Positions 45,505 through 56,275 of a stretch of 64,000 nucleotides of DNA are shown here, one piece after another. Every line of letters begins with the position of its first letter. Position 1 is the stretch's first letter. Source of the DNA: Symbiodinium natans (Eukaryota; Sar; Dinophyceae; Suessiales; Symbiodiniaceae). Position numbers and translations under genes: made by a program. Below the pieces are notes generated by a model. It searched no databases. It was not told the origin of the DNA and saw only the letters and a list, made by a program, of their open reading frames with translations. The stretch is taken from positions 1 to 64,000 of the forward strand of contig CAJNDS010002832.1 of assembly GCA_905221605.1 (NCBI GenBank), written 5' to 3'.

Positions 45505-46428
45505 TCAATGCTCTTGTTTCAGCTTCACCGTGAACATCCGTGAACCACCAAGGGTCAGAACTCCAGATGACAAACTTTCAGGGTTCAAGGTGGTGACCCT
45601 TGCAAGGTCTGGTTTGTGCAGCAAGTACCGTGCTAACGTGGTGAGGTTGCTCCAATCCACCTCACGCGGATCACGCATGTGACGAGCAAGTTCCTTCACT
45701 TCGAACCGTATGTCTCTACGATCGATGCTCAAATAAATGAGGCCACCAACGCACTTGGGGAACAGTTCTGCGCGCCGTGCATCCACAGGTTGCGTGTTTT
45801 CTACTGTGTGAGGGATGCGATGTCCTGCGACTTTCGATGGCTTTGCGTTCCAAAGGTCGAGCAGTGTCAAAACATTGTCGCGATGCTTGTTGTCGGGCAG
45901 CGTGAAAAACGCATCTGCTGTGCGGAGTTTCGTGCGCCCTAAAACATTCACTTTGGTGCCTGGCCTTTCGATGTCCCCATTCTTCATGTCAAGGTATTTT
46001 CCCAAACCGTCTTTGGATTGGAGGAAATTGAGATCTGCATCGGACGCGCCTATGCGTACATCATCAACGTGATGCAGCAATGTCGCATCTGTTTTGCTGC
46101 AGGTGTAAACGGTAGGGTCACGTTTGCCACGCACAAAATGGCAACCATGCGAAACCAGTTTGTCAGCGACGACTTTCTCGAACTCTTGACGATAGTCGCT
46201 GCCCGCAGGCCTTCTGCCGTAGAAATATCCATCGCACAAGTCCGCATTGGATATTCCCACGAACTCGGCTTTCGTTTTGGCATCTTGAGCTGCCAACCAC
46301 GCGTGAAAATGCTGGACGTACTCAGGCGGCATGCGAACATACACCGGGTTGCCATTGCTGTCACCCGAGTCGGTGCCCAACAAATATGCGCAGCGAACAT
46401 CTCCGGAGCGTGAATGCCAGCCAGGCAT
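45505..46428 (-). pseudogene. Copia reverse transcriptase, palm and thumb
   Basis: 307-residue frame. The N-terminal block SRSGDVRCAYLLGTDSGD with VYVRMPPEY corresponds to the copia DVKTAFL and YM.PP.G motifs. FYGRRPAGSDYRQEFEKVV follows, and LLHHVDDVRIGA is the catalytic YVDD box with Tyr replaced by His. The tail (GGLIYLS, DIRFEVKELARHM) matches the region before RNase H. Confidence 0.82.
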
Positions 46429-46455
46429 TTTAGCTCTAGAAGAACATGTGATTCT

Positions 46456-46971
46456 TCATACTGCGGCAGGTTCCTCTTTTGAATACCGCTTTTTGATGTC
46501 TGCACAAGTGAAACGCGAACGATATGCACCGCGCTTGATTTCGTTAACCCATTTGAAGTTGAAGAGTTTGCATTTGCGCGGAATTGCGGATTTGAGTTTC
46601 GGTGTTGCAAACGGCTTTTCCACAAGGGTCGCCATCTGCACATCCCTGGCTTTTTCCACTTCGCGTGGATCCAACTGAGTGTCCAGCAAATCTAGGACTG
46701 ATGCTATTTTCTGCTCCCATTGACCCCTACGTGCCCATTCCTGGATTTGAGACAATGCGTCACTGATTGTTCCCACACGAGTTGGTCGCCAAATGGAGTT
46801 CGCGTTCCTGGTAGACCTCGCGATTGTTGGTACACGCAGCTTGAAGCTTTTGCGCGTTTCAATGGAAATACCTGTTGGACTGAGTACGTGACAAATTTCT
46901 TTGACATCGCGCGGGGTGCATTCATTGATTTTGTACAGCATTAAAAAAATTGAACAAAGATGATTCGTCAA
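46456..46971 (-). pseudogene. Copia RT N-terminal region
   Basis: Ends with FKWVNEIKRGAYRSRFTCAD, the copia RVT_2 opening (W..K.K.dG...RyKAR). Stopped at 46456; the next block (LLELKCLAGI) lies in another frame, so a frameshift separates it from the palm. The upstream 120 residues are the poorly conserved linker. Confidence 0.75.
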
Positions 46972-47094
46972 AAGCCGTCGATGTTTAGAATGATTCTAAC
47001 ATTGACGTGACGTCATGCTCAAATGCAGTTTGACACCAAGTTGCGTTCTTTGCCTGCTCCTCTAAGAGGCCGCCTACGGGCATGCAGGACTTAC

Positions 47095-47991
47095 TTACTT
47101 ACTTACTATTGTCCCCACACGCTGCACTTTGGGTGCAGCCTCGCTGGATGTTGCAGGCTCGCTGCTTTCCGGAGCAGGGCGCTTTTCCAGCACAACAGGT
47201 GGAGGCAATGGAACAGCATTGATGCCAGTAGGGCTTGCTTGAACACGTGGGATGGGTGCAGCACCAGCTCCCCGGAAAGGGGAAGTTGGACTTGGCGCTT
47301 CCGGTTGAGACGGCGACGGCGGTGTGGGAGGAGTCATGGCCATGTTCTCTGTGCTGTCCGGTGTCATGCCGCGCGGTTCCGACAGCGGTGTTCCGGGAAC
47401 GTTTGCTGGAGACTCACTGGGGTCTGGCACAACCACATCAGGCATGATAGGAGGAACAGGCAGCGTGTCTTTTGAAACAGCCGGCGGCTCAACGCTCAGA
47501 GGCGGTTGGCTTGCCTCCGACACAGGTGGGGCAGGCAATGCCACAATTTGGCTGCTTTCCGTGCGTACCTTTGTTCGCTTGCCTGCGGGCGCCCAGGGCA
47601 AACCACAAGCTGCATTGAGGTAAGCTACGTCATGCTGATCTGCCAGCGGCAGACGTCTGACCAAGCGCACAGTGATTGCACCAGCATCCGTCAACACAAC
47701 GGCGGAATCATCAACCTCTAACCGACCAACAAACAACCCCTTAAACCACCGAGGTTTGGCTTTGCTCAGGGACTTGGTGTCCGGAAGCTTGCACAAAACG
47801 ACCTCCCCAAATTCGACGATGGGGGTGGCGTAGTCACGCCCAGACACGATGCGAAACGGTGTCATGTTGTCGGCCTGCACATGGAATCTGGCCCAAACGA
47901 AAGCAACCCAACGGCAAAGCCATGGGACCACGGGATGGTTGATGTCCAGCGGTTCGGCAGGATTTGGGTATGCTTCGTTCAAGGACACCAC
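47095..47991 (-). pseudogene. Copia integrase C-terminal region and Pro-rich linker
   Basis: Reads VAFVWARFHVQADNMTPFRI, then PIVEFGEVVLCK and KPRWFKGLFVGR, the usual post-integrase region, followed by a long Pro/Ser-rich linker. It ends in a GTAA tetranucleotide run (47094-47110), where the stop lies. It overlaps the preceding frame by 13 bases, so a frameshift is present near 47985. Confidence 0.78.
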
Positions 47992-49697
47992 GTGCGTAGC
48001 ATGCCTGCCATAAGGCGGTTTGCGTTCTCAGCGCCACCTTGGCTGGCATGGCTGTACCGCGGGGCCGCTCGCACTTGGACATGATCGTGTCCCAGTTCTT
48101 TTTGGACTTGATCTACGACAGTGCGCAATGCTGATTCGTGGTCGTGCTGGAGGATCACCTTCGGGTACCCCAAACGTCTAACCCAAGAAGTTAATTCACG
48201 CACCGTGTACGCTTCTATCCCTTTGTGAGGCACGAATGCCATCATGGGCCATCCGGAAGACAAGTCCGTTCCTGTGAGGACTGTGGCCTTTTTGCTTTCT
48301 TCTGCAACAAGCTGCCCATCGCGACCGAAGAATTGATAATCGACCTGTAGTACGGGAATTTGGGGATCCTCGTGCTTGTTTTTTTTGCGCTTGTGCTGGG
48401 AATCAGCAGCCTTCCCGGCTACGCAATGCGGGCACCACGCTGCAAAGTCGGCATGAGTTAAATTGTGGCGAGAACGCTGCTCGTCGGATGGGGCATCCGG
48501 CATCAGAAGACCTGCTGGCTGCGGTGGCGCATGTTCCCTCCCACACTCCACATCTGCATTCTCGAGAGCATCGGGCTCGGACGTGCCGGCGCCTGCATCG
48601 GAACCTGGCTCAGTAGGAGAGTAATGCATGGGACTGGGGCTCTCATCCCCATCGTTTCCAGCCGCAACGAACTCTGTTGTACCACTACCGGGGGACCTGT
48701 CTTCATACGGCATGTAAAACCTGGCACCGAATCTTGGCAAAATGATGGTATGACCATCTGGGGTATCTATGTGCGCTGGCTTGCCAGAAGATGTCCGATA
48801 GAAGTGGAGGTCGCAATCAGCGTCATCCAAGATTCGGCAAAAGGCCATGACCGGCTTTGTGGCATCAGTGACATCCATTCGAAAAGAAGCTGGAATTGCG
48901 ATAGGCTCGCCACAGCAATCCGTCGCGGGAATGGCCGTGGGGGCGGTCAGTTCACCCTTGTGTCGAATGGGCGTGCCATTGATGGCCCACAGTTCCTTTT
49001 GCCGTGTGGCGTCGACCGTTGCATCAGGGAAACACTGATCACTTGCGCAGCTGGTCGTGGCACCGGAATCAAGAAGGACGTACTTGGTGGAGGATGTTGC
49101 GGCAACTTGTTCAGTGACCTCAACAGCCTGAGCCGGAATATCGCTGATGACAAACAGCATTTCTTGGATGGCGCCTTGACCTTTGCGGCCCTGAAAGTGC
49201 CCTGACGGCATGGACGGGTTAGCAGATGAACGAAGCGCATCAAGCTGTGTTTGCAGCGTGGAAATGGTGGCCGACAAATTCTTGTCTGGCACGGCTGCAT
49301 CCACGGCAGCTTCGGCACTGGGCTGCTGTGCTGAGGTGCGCTTGTTGGTTTTGCCATCCCCCTTCGGGTTGGCACGGGCATTGAAGAAACAAGCGTCAGT
49401 GGTGTGATTCTTACCCTTGTCTGGGCCACAAATCGCACACGGGACCCCTTTGCCAGATTTGCTGCTGGGGTCACCCTTGCGATTGTCTCTTGACTTACCA
49501 TCACCTTTCGCCGGGGAACCTCTTGACCCTTTATCTGGATTACCCTTCTTGCCACCTTTACCGCCTTTAGCCTCTTTGCCTTTATGGGGCTTGGCGTCTG
49601 CAACGTCGACTGCTCCTATCTCCATGGGTGCTGGCCCAGAGTATGGAGCTGATGATGCAGAAGCAGATCCGAATGTCGTGCTGCACTGCGCCGCCAC
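47979..49697 (-). CDS. pol: Copia nucleocapsid, protease and integrase core
   Basis: 572-residue frame. It carries a Gly/Lys-rich tail with a knuckle-like CAICGPDKGKNHTTDACF (spacing longer than canonical CCHC), protease site KYVLLDSGATTSC, the integrase zinc site with HNLTHADFAAWCPHC, and the DDE core: Asp in LQVDYQFF, Asp in LQHDHESAL, Glu in QGGAENANRLM. It overlaps gag and lies one frame away from it across an A9/T9 run at about 49709-49717. This is the best-preserved part of the element. Confidence 0.85.
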   Translation of the reverse strand: MAAQCSTTFGSASASSAPYSGPAPMEIGAVDVADAKPHKGKEAKGGKGGKKGNPDKGSRGSPAKGDGKSRDNRKGDPSSKSGKGVPCAICGPDKGKNHTTDACFFNARANPKGDGKTNKRTSAQQPSAEAAVDAAVPDKNLSATISTLQTQLDALRSSANPSMPSGHFQGRKGQGAIQEMLFVISDIPAQAVEVTEQVAATSSTKYVLLDSGATTSCASDQCFPDATVDATRQKELWAINGTPIRHKGELTAPTAIPATDCCGEPIAIPASFRMDVTDATKPVMAFCRILDDADCDLHFYRTSSGKPAHIDTPDGHTIILPRFGARFYMPYEDRSPGSGTTEFVAAGNDGDESPSPMHYSPTEPGSDAGAGTSEPDALENADVECGREHAPPQPAGLLMPDAPSDEQRSRHNLTHADFAAWCPHCVAGKAADSQHKRKKNKHEDPQIPVLQVDYQFFGRDGQLVAEESKKATVLTGTDLSSGWPMMAFVPHKGIEAYTVRELTSWVRRLGYPKVILQHDHESALRTVVDQVQKELGHDHVQVRAAPRYSHASQGGAENANRLMAGMLRTWCP

Positions 49698-50580
49698 AGG
49701 TTTTTGGAAAAAAAAACTTCAAGTACTGGACGATGAACTCGCGAAGAGTTTTGTATGTAGACAAGCTCGCCGAATTCATGGCAATTTGCGGTGCAAGCGC
49801 TTTGGGCGCCACCTCCGACAGGATGGCAAGTTTCAGATCCGCATCAAACGTCTTCATGTACTCACGTTCGTATTTCGCAATTTCTCCTTCCCACTCTTCA
49901 AGGCCCCGTTGCCACAAGCTTTCCTTGGTTGGGAAGGTCGGATTTGACAGCGCGCGCAACCATGCGAACGGTTTGTGCTTGTTTTCTGGCTCATACCGTG
50001 CATGCATGCGGCGCCAAAGTTCAAACCCATTGCGTTCAGGCACCAACATTGCCATAGCTGGGATCTCGCCGGCCTGGCACAACCCAACTAAAATGGCAAA
50101 TAGATCCGTGCAAAAACCTTCGGCCTGATCCGTCATTTCGATCGGATCAGAATCAATTTCCTCTGCTTGCGAAGCTGCTTCCTTCAGCAACTGCGGGTAT
50201 TCAGGATCCACAGTCCCGATCCATGATGTGAAACCGAATTTGAAACGTTCCCAATCAGCTTCGGTACCCAGAAACGGTTCTGGAGCCTTTACCAATTTGG
50301 GGTTTAGTGGCTTGCGTTTGGAGTCGACAGCTTGCGTTGGCTGGTTGCTCGCTGTCAACTGTGCAATGGCGGCCTGTGCCACCGACAAAGCGGCATTAGT
50401 CGCCTGGGTTTGCTGTTCGAGTGCAGCACGTGTGTTGCCCAGCTCCTGCTGAGAGCCGAGTTGCGCAGTCAGCTGCTGCATCTGACTGGTCAACATTTGC
50501 ACTTGTTGTTCAAGATTTGCCATTGCAGCTTTGTCTGGGCAAAGGACAAGCAATGACTGTCGTGGAGTTTTATCAACCAA
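49582..50580 (-). CDS. gag: Copia gag
   Basis: 332-residue frame starting MVDKTPRQSLL. The N-terminal part is Gln-rich with a likely coiled coil (ANLEQQVQMLTSQMQQLTAQ), followed by a capsid-type region (EPFLGTEADWERFKFGF, FELWRRMHARYEPENK, LREFIVQYLKFF) as in plant and algal copia gag. The last about 48 residues are out of frame because of the A-run; the true continuation is the overlapping frame that ends at 47979. Confidence 0.8.
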   Translation of the reverse strand: MVDKTPRQSLLVLCPDKAAMANLEQQVQMLTSQMQQLTAQLGSQQELGNTRAALEQQTQATNAALSVAQAAIAQLTASNQPTQAVDSKRKPLNPKLVKAPEPFLGTEADWERFKFGFTSWIGTVDPEYPQLLKEAASQAEEIDSDPIEMTDQAEGFCTDLFAILVGLCQAGEIPAMAMLVPERNGFELWRRMHARYEPENKHKPFAWLRALSNPTFPTKESLWQRGLEEWEGEIAKYEREYMKTFDADLKLAILSEVAPKALAPQIAMNSASLSTYKTLREFIVQYLKFFFPKTCGGAVQHDIRICFCIISSILWASTHGDRSSRRCRRQAP

Positions 50581-50689
50581 ACGGCTTTAACCCCTTATCG
50601 TAACCGAAAGGACCTGGCTCAAACCTTTCAGGATTGGTGCAAGGTGCATAGGTGCAACCACTCTACGGCTTTGAAACCGGAGGGTGCTC

Positions 50690-51180
50690 AAACGCTCAAG
50701 GAAGATTCGTCCGAAGAAGTGAACACGTCGGGCGACTTTTGGGACTGGCTGTCAGGGATAGATGCCACTGGCGCGGTATCAGGTGACGAATGGGCAGTCC
50801 GATTCTCTGATGAGCGTGCTTCTTGCTGGATCTGTGCCTTCAGCTGGTGGACGCGCTTCTTCAGAGCACGTTTGTTTTCAGCAGCAACGGATCTCTTCTT
50901 TGAGCGAACACACTTGCCTGTTTGGGGATCGCGTTTGCGAACGTGTCCCTTGACGGCACTTGTGCCTTTCGCCTTGCCTTTGCCGGAACCTTTGTTCCCT
51001 TTGCCTTTGGAAACCTTGCCTTTCTGAAGGTCGAAGGTAGCAGGCTCTGCTTTCGGCTTGCTGGCCGAGGCGGTTTTGTCTGCAGTGTTCTTCCGCCTTG
51101 GAGGCGGTGGAGGTGGCGGCGGCCAGGGTCGGGCTGACCCTGGGCCCCGCTGTTGTTCTGTCGTGTTGGATGCTTTCGGC
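50690..51180 (-). pseudogene. Basic open segment upstream of copia gag
   Basis: A minus-strand frame without a Met, opened after a TAG, reads PPPPPPPRRKNTADK, a Lys/Gly-rich stretch, HVRKRDPQTGKCVRSKKRS and a helical AENKRALKKRVHQLKAQIQQ, ending at a TGA near 50690. It looks like real coding sequence for a basic coiled-coil protein. It may be a 5' part of the retroelement or a captured host exon; not recognised. Confidence 0.4.
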
Positions 51181-51371
51181 TCCGCGTGACCATGCGCGCG
51201 GGGCTACGCAGTTTGTATCGTATTGGGCTCAAAATACAATCACGCACTTTTTACACTGCTAGGCAAGGAACCTGAAAGGCTGCGGATTCACGGTCATGGT
51301 TTTCATGACAACAAGACGACTATATGCATGCTACAGCATTTACTGTTCGTACGCGTTCGTACGCTCGCATG

Positions 51372-53150
51372 ATGCCGGCCATGTTCTCACTCGCCCTGCA
51401 TCCTGCCCTCCGGGCTCTGCAGCCTGAGCTTCTCGCAGGCGAGCAGGCACTGGCGTATCTTGACGTCGACGTTGAGGTCGCGGACAAGCACATTGAGGGC
51501 GACGGCCGCACCAGCTTCGCGGCACATCCGGGCGGCAGTACGCTCGAGAGGGCCGCCCCGCGCACGAAGAACACCAGAGCGAGGGCAGGTTGCGAGATGG
51601 TCGCCGTAAGGATCATGGATTGCGCGGCACCGGCATCTGGCAGAGGTCAGCGGCAACGGCAGCCGGAGTCTGCGGAGCAGACCCGGAAAAGGGGCGACTC
51701 CAGGGTGAACTCCGGCAGGGTGGGACGCGTGGTGAGAACGCGCGCAGCGTGAGGTCCGGCCTGCGAATCCAGCAGGGCGGCCGAGGCAGGATCCGCAGGA
51801 AAGCCCTATGGCAAAAGTCGTCGACTGCTTGGGACGCCGGGCGCTGCCGCCCGCGAGTGAGGTCAAGGGAAGGGTTGTCTTCGGGGAGGGCTAGCACTTG
51901 AGCACGCAGCAACTCCGCCCAGGCAGGGGGCCCGAAGCCAACGGCAGAGAGCGAGTCCCGGGCATCTCGCGCTGATTGCAGGGCCGACGGGAAAGGCCGG
52001 TCAGACGCGAGGGAGCCGGCGACCTCACGTGCAAAGTCGGGGTCGCGCCGGGCGATGGCATGCAAGGCGTCCCCCCACAAACCCAGTAGGCAGCTGGCGC
52101 ATGGCGTGTCGCGCTGCGGAAGCCGAGGCCGCCGTGCCGCAATGCCAGCTGCGCGCGCGCCTGAGCAGGTTCAGGCAGCTGCGACGCCTCATCGGCAAAC
52201 AGGAGCGCGGAAAGGCAGCGGAGGACTGCACCATCATGGCCTGCCGCATAGCCGCGTGTGCTTTCTAACGGGAGGGTGCGGAGGGCATATTGCGCACGCG
52301 GCGCTGCGCAACAGGACAGCAACAGCCATGCTACTTGGGAGTCATGGAGGGCGGGGAGGTTGTCGAGGAGGCCGCCCTGGCGGGCAAGGGCGGCACACAG
52401 GTGGGCTTCGATGAACTCCGGAGTGCCAAGAGGAACAGCAAGGGCAACAACACCACGCTCTGCCAAGGGAGTTTCTTGGCCACCAACCCAGATCGGGGAG
52501 TCAGGGGCAAGGGCAAGCACACCTGGTGGGAGAGTGCCAGCGGAGTTCCAAACCTTTGTCTTAGCAGCCTTGAGGCGGAGGCGCGCGTGATGCCACAAGT
52601 GGTGCTATGTGGTGCTCAAGTCGTCGGTACAATTCAGCGACTCTGTCAGGGGGGGCGAGGATGTAAACGTCCCCATCCGGCAAGACGACAGGCGCATCGA
52701 GGTCATTGCCAACGGCCTGCCACTGTGGGGAGGAGCGCAACTCGCAGTCGACACCACGCTCGTGTCTACCCTGACGGCTGCCGGGCTCCCCCGCAGGGTT
52801 GCCGGTGGAACAGCTGGCGCTGCGCTTTTGACTGCCCGACGTGCCAAGGAGCGCACATACCCTGAATTGTGCGGGTCCGGCCACTGCCGGCTGACCGTCG
52901 TCGCGCTCGAGCTTGGTGGGTGCTGGAGCACTGAGGCCGCAACCTTTGTCCGCCTGCTCGCAAGGTGCAAGGCGCGGTCAGCGCCCCCCCCCTTCACGAG
53001 CCGCCGCCATCTCTGTCTACACGTTCCGATGGTCGGCCCTCCTGTCCTTCTTTTTGCCTGTCACAGGCACGGCCAATGTCGATGGGATGGGGAGCTGCCG
53101 CCCCTGAGCGACATCCTCACTGACTCAACTGCACAGCCACCACACGCCAG
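51372..53150. pseudogene. RT-endonuclease fragment c, 3' piece, with internal 1.2-kb inversion
   Basis: Plus strand: MPAMFSLALHPALRALQ to EQALAYLD (about 51375-51468). Minus strand from about 52672 back to 51470: DVYILAPPDRVAELYRRLEH, RLRLKAAKTKVWNSAG, the thumb, RCRCRAIHDPYGDHLATC (CCHC-like finger) and RDLNVDV. Plus strand again from about 52664: NVPIRQDDRRIEVIANG, WGGAQLAVDTTLVS, TYPEL and VVALELGGCWS. Flipping the middle segment gives the standard order palm, thumb, finger, endonuclease. The DD box is split exactly at the left breakpoint. Confidence 0.75.
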
Positions 53151-53159
53151 CCGCCTGGC

Positions 53160-53560
53160 ATGACCGCCCGCTGCCTGTTGCCCGTAGGATGTCGCCCGGC
53201 CGGGGCTAGAGCACAGGGACCGCGTTGGACGTTGGTAAAAAGGTGCGAGGAAAAAAAACACACCCTTGTGCACTTCGTTTGGGTTTGGCGCCTTGTCGTG
53301 CGGCCTGACGGCTATATCCCTGCTACGGTCCAGGAGGCGCTCTTGCACGTTTTCTTGGGAGAAGTCGCTGCGTCCGAGCTTGTGCGGGCCGTCGTTGCGT
53401 TTCCGTGTGCCGATGCCGTTGCTGGGGTGCCGGCCCACCGCCCGTATCCGCCCGTCCCGTGCCGAGCCTCCTGATCCAGCCCCCTCCACCAGTCCCAGCA
53501 GTTCCTCAAGTTCTTCGTCCTCGCTGAGCGCACTGACCGTCCCCGCCCACAAGGCTGTTC
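53160..53560. other. Interval without recognised features
   Basis: Open frames on both strands, none matching a known domain. Confidence 0.35.
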
Positions 53561-54785
53561 AAAGGCGGCTCCGACACATTGCAGGGCCCGCGCCTGCGGG
53601 CGGCTTTGGCTAGTCTTGACTCTTTCTCGGCCGAAGACATCCTGCTGCAGCCCTGCCATGTGTTCCGCAGCCCGCCCCCCTTTTGTATACCCCAGCTCCG
53701 CGCCGTGCACTTCACCTCGCGCTCCGTGCCATTTGCGATGCCACAGGTGCTGACCCCACCCCCGAGTTGCTTGCATCAGCTGAAGTTGCGCGAGTCCTCA
53801 AGCCTGACATCCTCGCTGGGTTCGCTGCGTTCTTTGCTGGTGGCTGGGAACCTTTGCTCCGTGCTGCGCTGATGACACGCGAGGGTATTAGGCAAGCCAT
53901 GACGCTGCAGTCCTCGGCTGCCTCCAGTCACTCTTGTATGCTGACGCCGGGACTACCTTGCCGGAGACCGCGCAGACCCGTGCGCAGCTTGCTTTGCGGC
54001 ATGGTGGTCTGGGTCTGCGGAGTGCCGCCAGGCACGCGCCTGCGGCCTACTGGGCCTCCTGGGCCGACTCGCTGCGACCCATTGCTCGGCGTCATGCCGC
54101 CCATGCTCATGAGCTCATGGCCGCCCTTTAAAGCCGACTGCACGGCCCCCCTCTGCCCTCGAAGCCTTGCGCCTTGCCCGGTCATCCCTGCAGGCCATCG
54201 GGTTCGAGCCTCCTGACTGGGCCCAGCTGCTTACACGGATCCCTCGACCTCACCCGCGGGTGGCAGCGCCCCGCTTCCCAGGCAGTCGATGACTTCGCTC
54301 ACCGTGCCCGAAGCAGATTCGGCCTCCGCTGCCCTGCTGCTCTCGCAAGCCGGTCCGCATGCTGCGCGAGTTTTCGTTGCCCGCCCCACCTTGCCTGAGT
54401 TTTCCTTGGCATCGCCGCTTTTTCGCGTGCTCCTCTTGCGCAGGCTCCGCCGCTGCCAGATGCCGATGCCAAGCAAGACAAGACCCTCTTGGCGATCACC
54501 GCGCTGCGTGTCCGCGCTCAGGCGTCCTACCCAAAGTTCTGCCGCGCCCGCCGCTGCAAACTCACCGTCGCCGCGCTTGAAGTTGGAGGGCGCTGGAGCA
54601 ATGAGGCCGCGAACTTCGTCCGCTTGCTTGCTCGGTGCCGGGCGCGGGCCGTCCCTGCCACCTGCCCGGCCGCGGCCATCTCTGCCTTCACGCTGCGTTG
54701 GTCGTCCCTCATCTCCTTCGCAGCTGCGCGGACTTTCGCCGCCAGTCTACTGTCGCTCCCGCTCCGTGGCACTGCAAAACGTTGA
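53561..54785 (+). pseudogene. RT-endonuclease fragment d (N-terminus, thumb, finger, endonuclease)
   Basis: Blocks in varying plus frames: LRAALASLDSFSAEDILLQP, PCHVFRSPPPF, then LALRAICDATGADPTPELL, AQLALRHGGLGLRSAARHAP with AAYWASW (thumb region, about 53985-54060), CRCQARQDPLGDHRAACPRS (finger, about 54450-54510), and RRCKLTVAALEVGGRWSNEA with LLARCRARA (endonuclease C-terminus). The palm with the catalytic Asp pair is missing, so this copy has an internal deletion as well as frameshifts. Confidence 0.7.
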
Positions 54786-54845
54786 TGGGGACCCCCCGCT
54801 CCTCAGCGAGGTCCTCGTCGACTCGGTGCACCGACTCGGCCTCCC

Positions 54846-54960
54846 AAGCTCCGTTGCGACCCTCGATGCCTTAGGCGACCACCGTGCGGGCATGCCCAAC
54901 GGCAGGTGTGTTTCCGCGGGCAGTGCTGAGAGGGCTGCAGCACAGGTCTGTCGCGTCACG
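54846..54960 (+). pseudogene. RT-endonuclease fragment e (finger only)
   Basis: LDALGDHRAGMPNGRCV and ERAAAQVCR match the finger and following helix of the same family. Very short; it begins directly after the end of fragment d. Confidence 0.5.
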
Positions 54961-56275
54961 AGGCGTGGGCGCGGGTTGCTTCAAACGTTCAAGAAACATG
55001 TTCTTGCGGGATATGTGTTTGATAGCCGCCGCGTCGAGGGGCAAATTAAATCGCCTACCACTTTGTCAGGGTGCGGGCGGGCGAGGCCCAGTCACGGCCC
55101 TCGAGCAGGTGGCGAAGCATAAGCACGTTCGCACCTCCCCGGAATTCGCGGTCGCTCGCCACTACTGCAAGCTTGTTGTCCTCGGGGTTGCAGTGGGCAG
55201 GGCACTCCGAATGGGCGCTGGAGTTCTCTGCGGGAGTCTTTGCAGATGTTTATCTGGGGGCCAGGAGACCAGGCGAGTACAGGCGAAAAAAAAAAAGGCG
55301 AAGGAGGATAATGGAGGATACAATCTAGCAACGTGGCTCCAAAGCTTCCAAAGCTGGGCCAAGCTGAGAGCCAATATGCTCCATGATGCTCCCCCCTGAC
55401 CGATGCGGATGGGCGTGCGCGCGGAGGTGCTACCTTCAGGGGTCTTCCTTGAGAAGATTGAGGTTTACAGGGGTTTAAAGTTGCTGAGAGGAGCTTGAGT
55501 TGACGTTGCCGAGCTGGGAAGCTAGCGGCTCGCGTCATGGCGCACGCCGCCTTTTGTCTCGCAGTTGTTGGGGATCAGACCTTCAGCGAAGTCTCCAGCC
55601 CGCAGTAGCTGTTGGTCAGGGCCCACCCCCCCCAGTTCGCTAAGGGGGTTAGATGCCCTCTGCACGCCAAGCGCCTGAAAAACCATCCCCCAGCCTCAGT
55701 CCTTACGACCCTACGCCCTGCCTTTGACACGGAGAATGACAGGGAACAATTCCAAACCTTCATAGACAAAGCCAGCCATGGGGCACTCAGCGGGTGGAGC
55801 TGTGCGATGCTGCTCGGTCCTCAGCCCTTGGCTTCACCTCTGATATCTCCTCACGACCCAAGATGTTGAGTCTTGATACTGAGCCGAGAAAGCCCAGGTT
55901 GCTGAGTTTCCTGGCTTACGCTCTACTCTGGTCACCGGCCTTCGCTTCGGTGTCCCTTGGGTTGACTTTGGCTGAGGGTTCAGGACCGTGAGAAGGGTGC
56001 CGGGTTGAGAACTCCCCCGAAGCTCCCTTGCGCGAAGGAAAAAGCTTCTACGGTGGGGTGTTTTTGCTGGTTTCGACACGTGTTCGTGCGCTGCCTATGC
56101 ATGCTTATGCTGGCACCACCTTTAGGAGCACAGACCCGAACAACCGTCGCGGGAGTGGTAATCGTAAGGTTCGTGTCAGTGCTTGAGAGCCATGAAGCCT
56201 ATGAAGCATACATGTTTCTGAGATAGCTCATTAACCATAGAAAAGTTGGTTCCTTTTTTCCACATCTGGCACAGG

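Larger units (their letters stand above)
45037..51250 (-). mobile_element. Nearly complete but decayed Ty1/copia retrotransposon
   Basis: Read on the minus strand, the order is gag, zinc knuckle, protease, integrase, RT, RNase H, the copia order. Long terminal repeats were not identified by eye at either end, so the limits are approximate. It lies between two pieces of one RT-endonuclease copy, which suggests insertion into it. Frameshifts and stops separate the domains. Confidence 0.8.
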
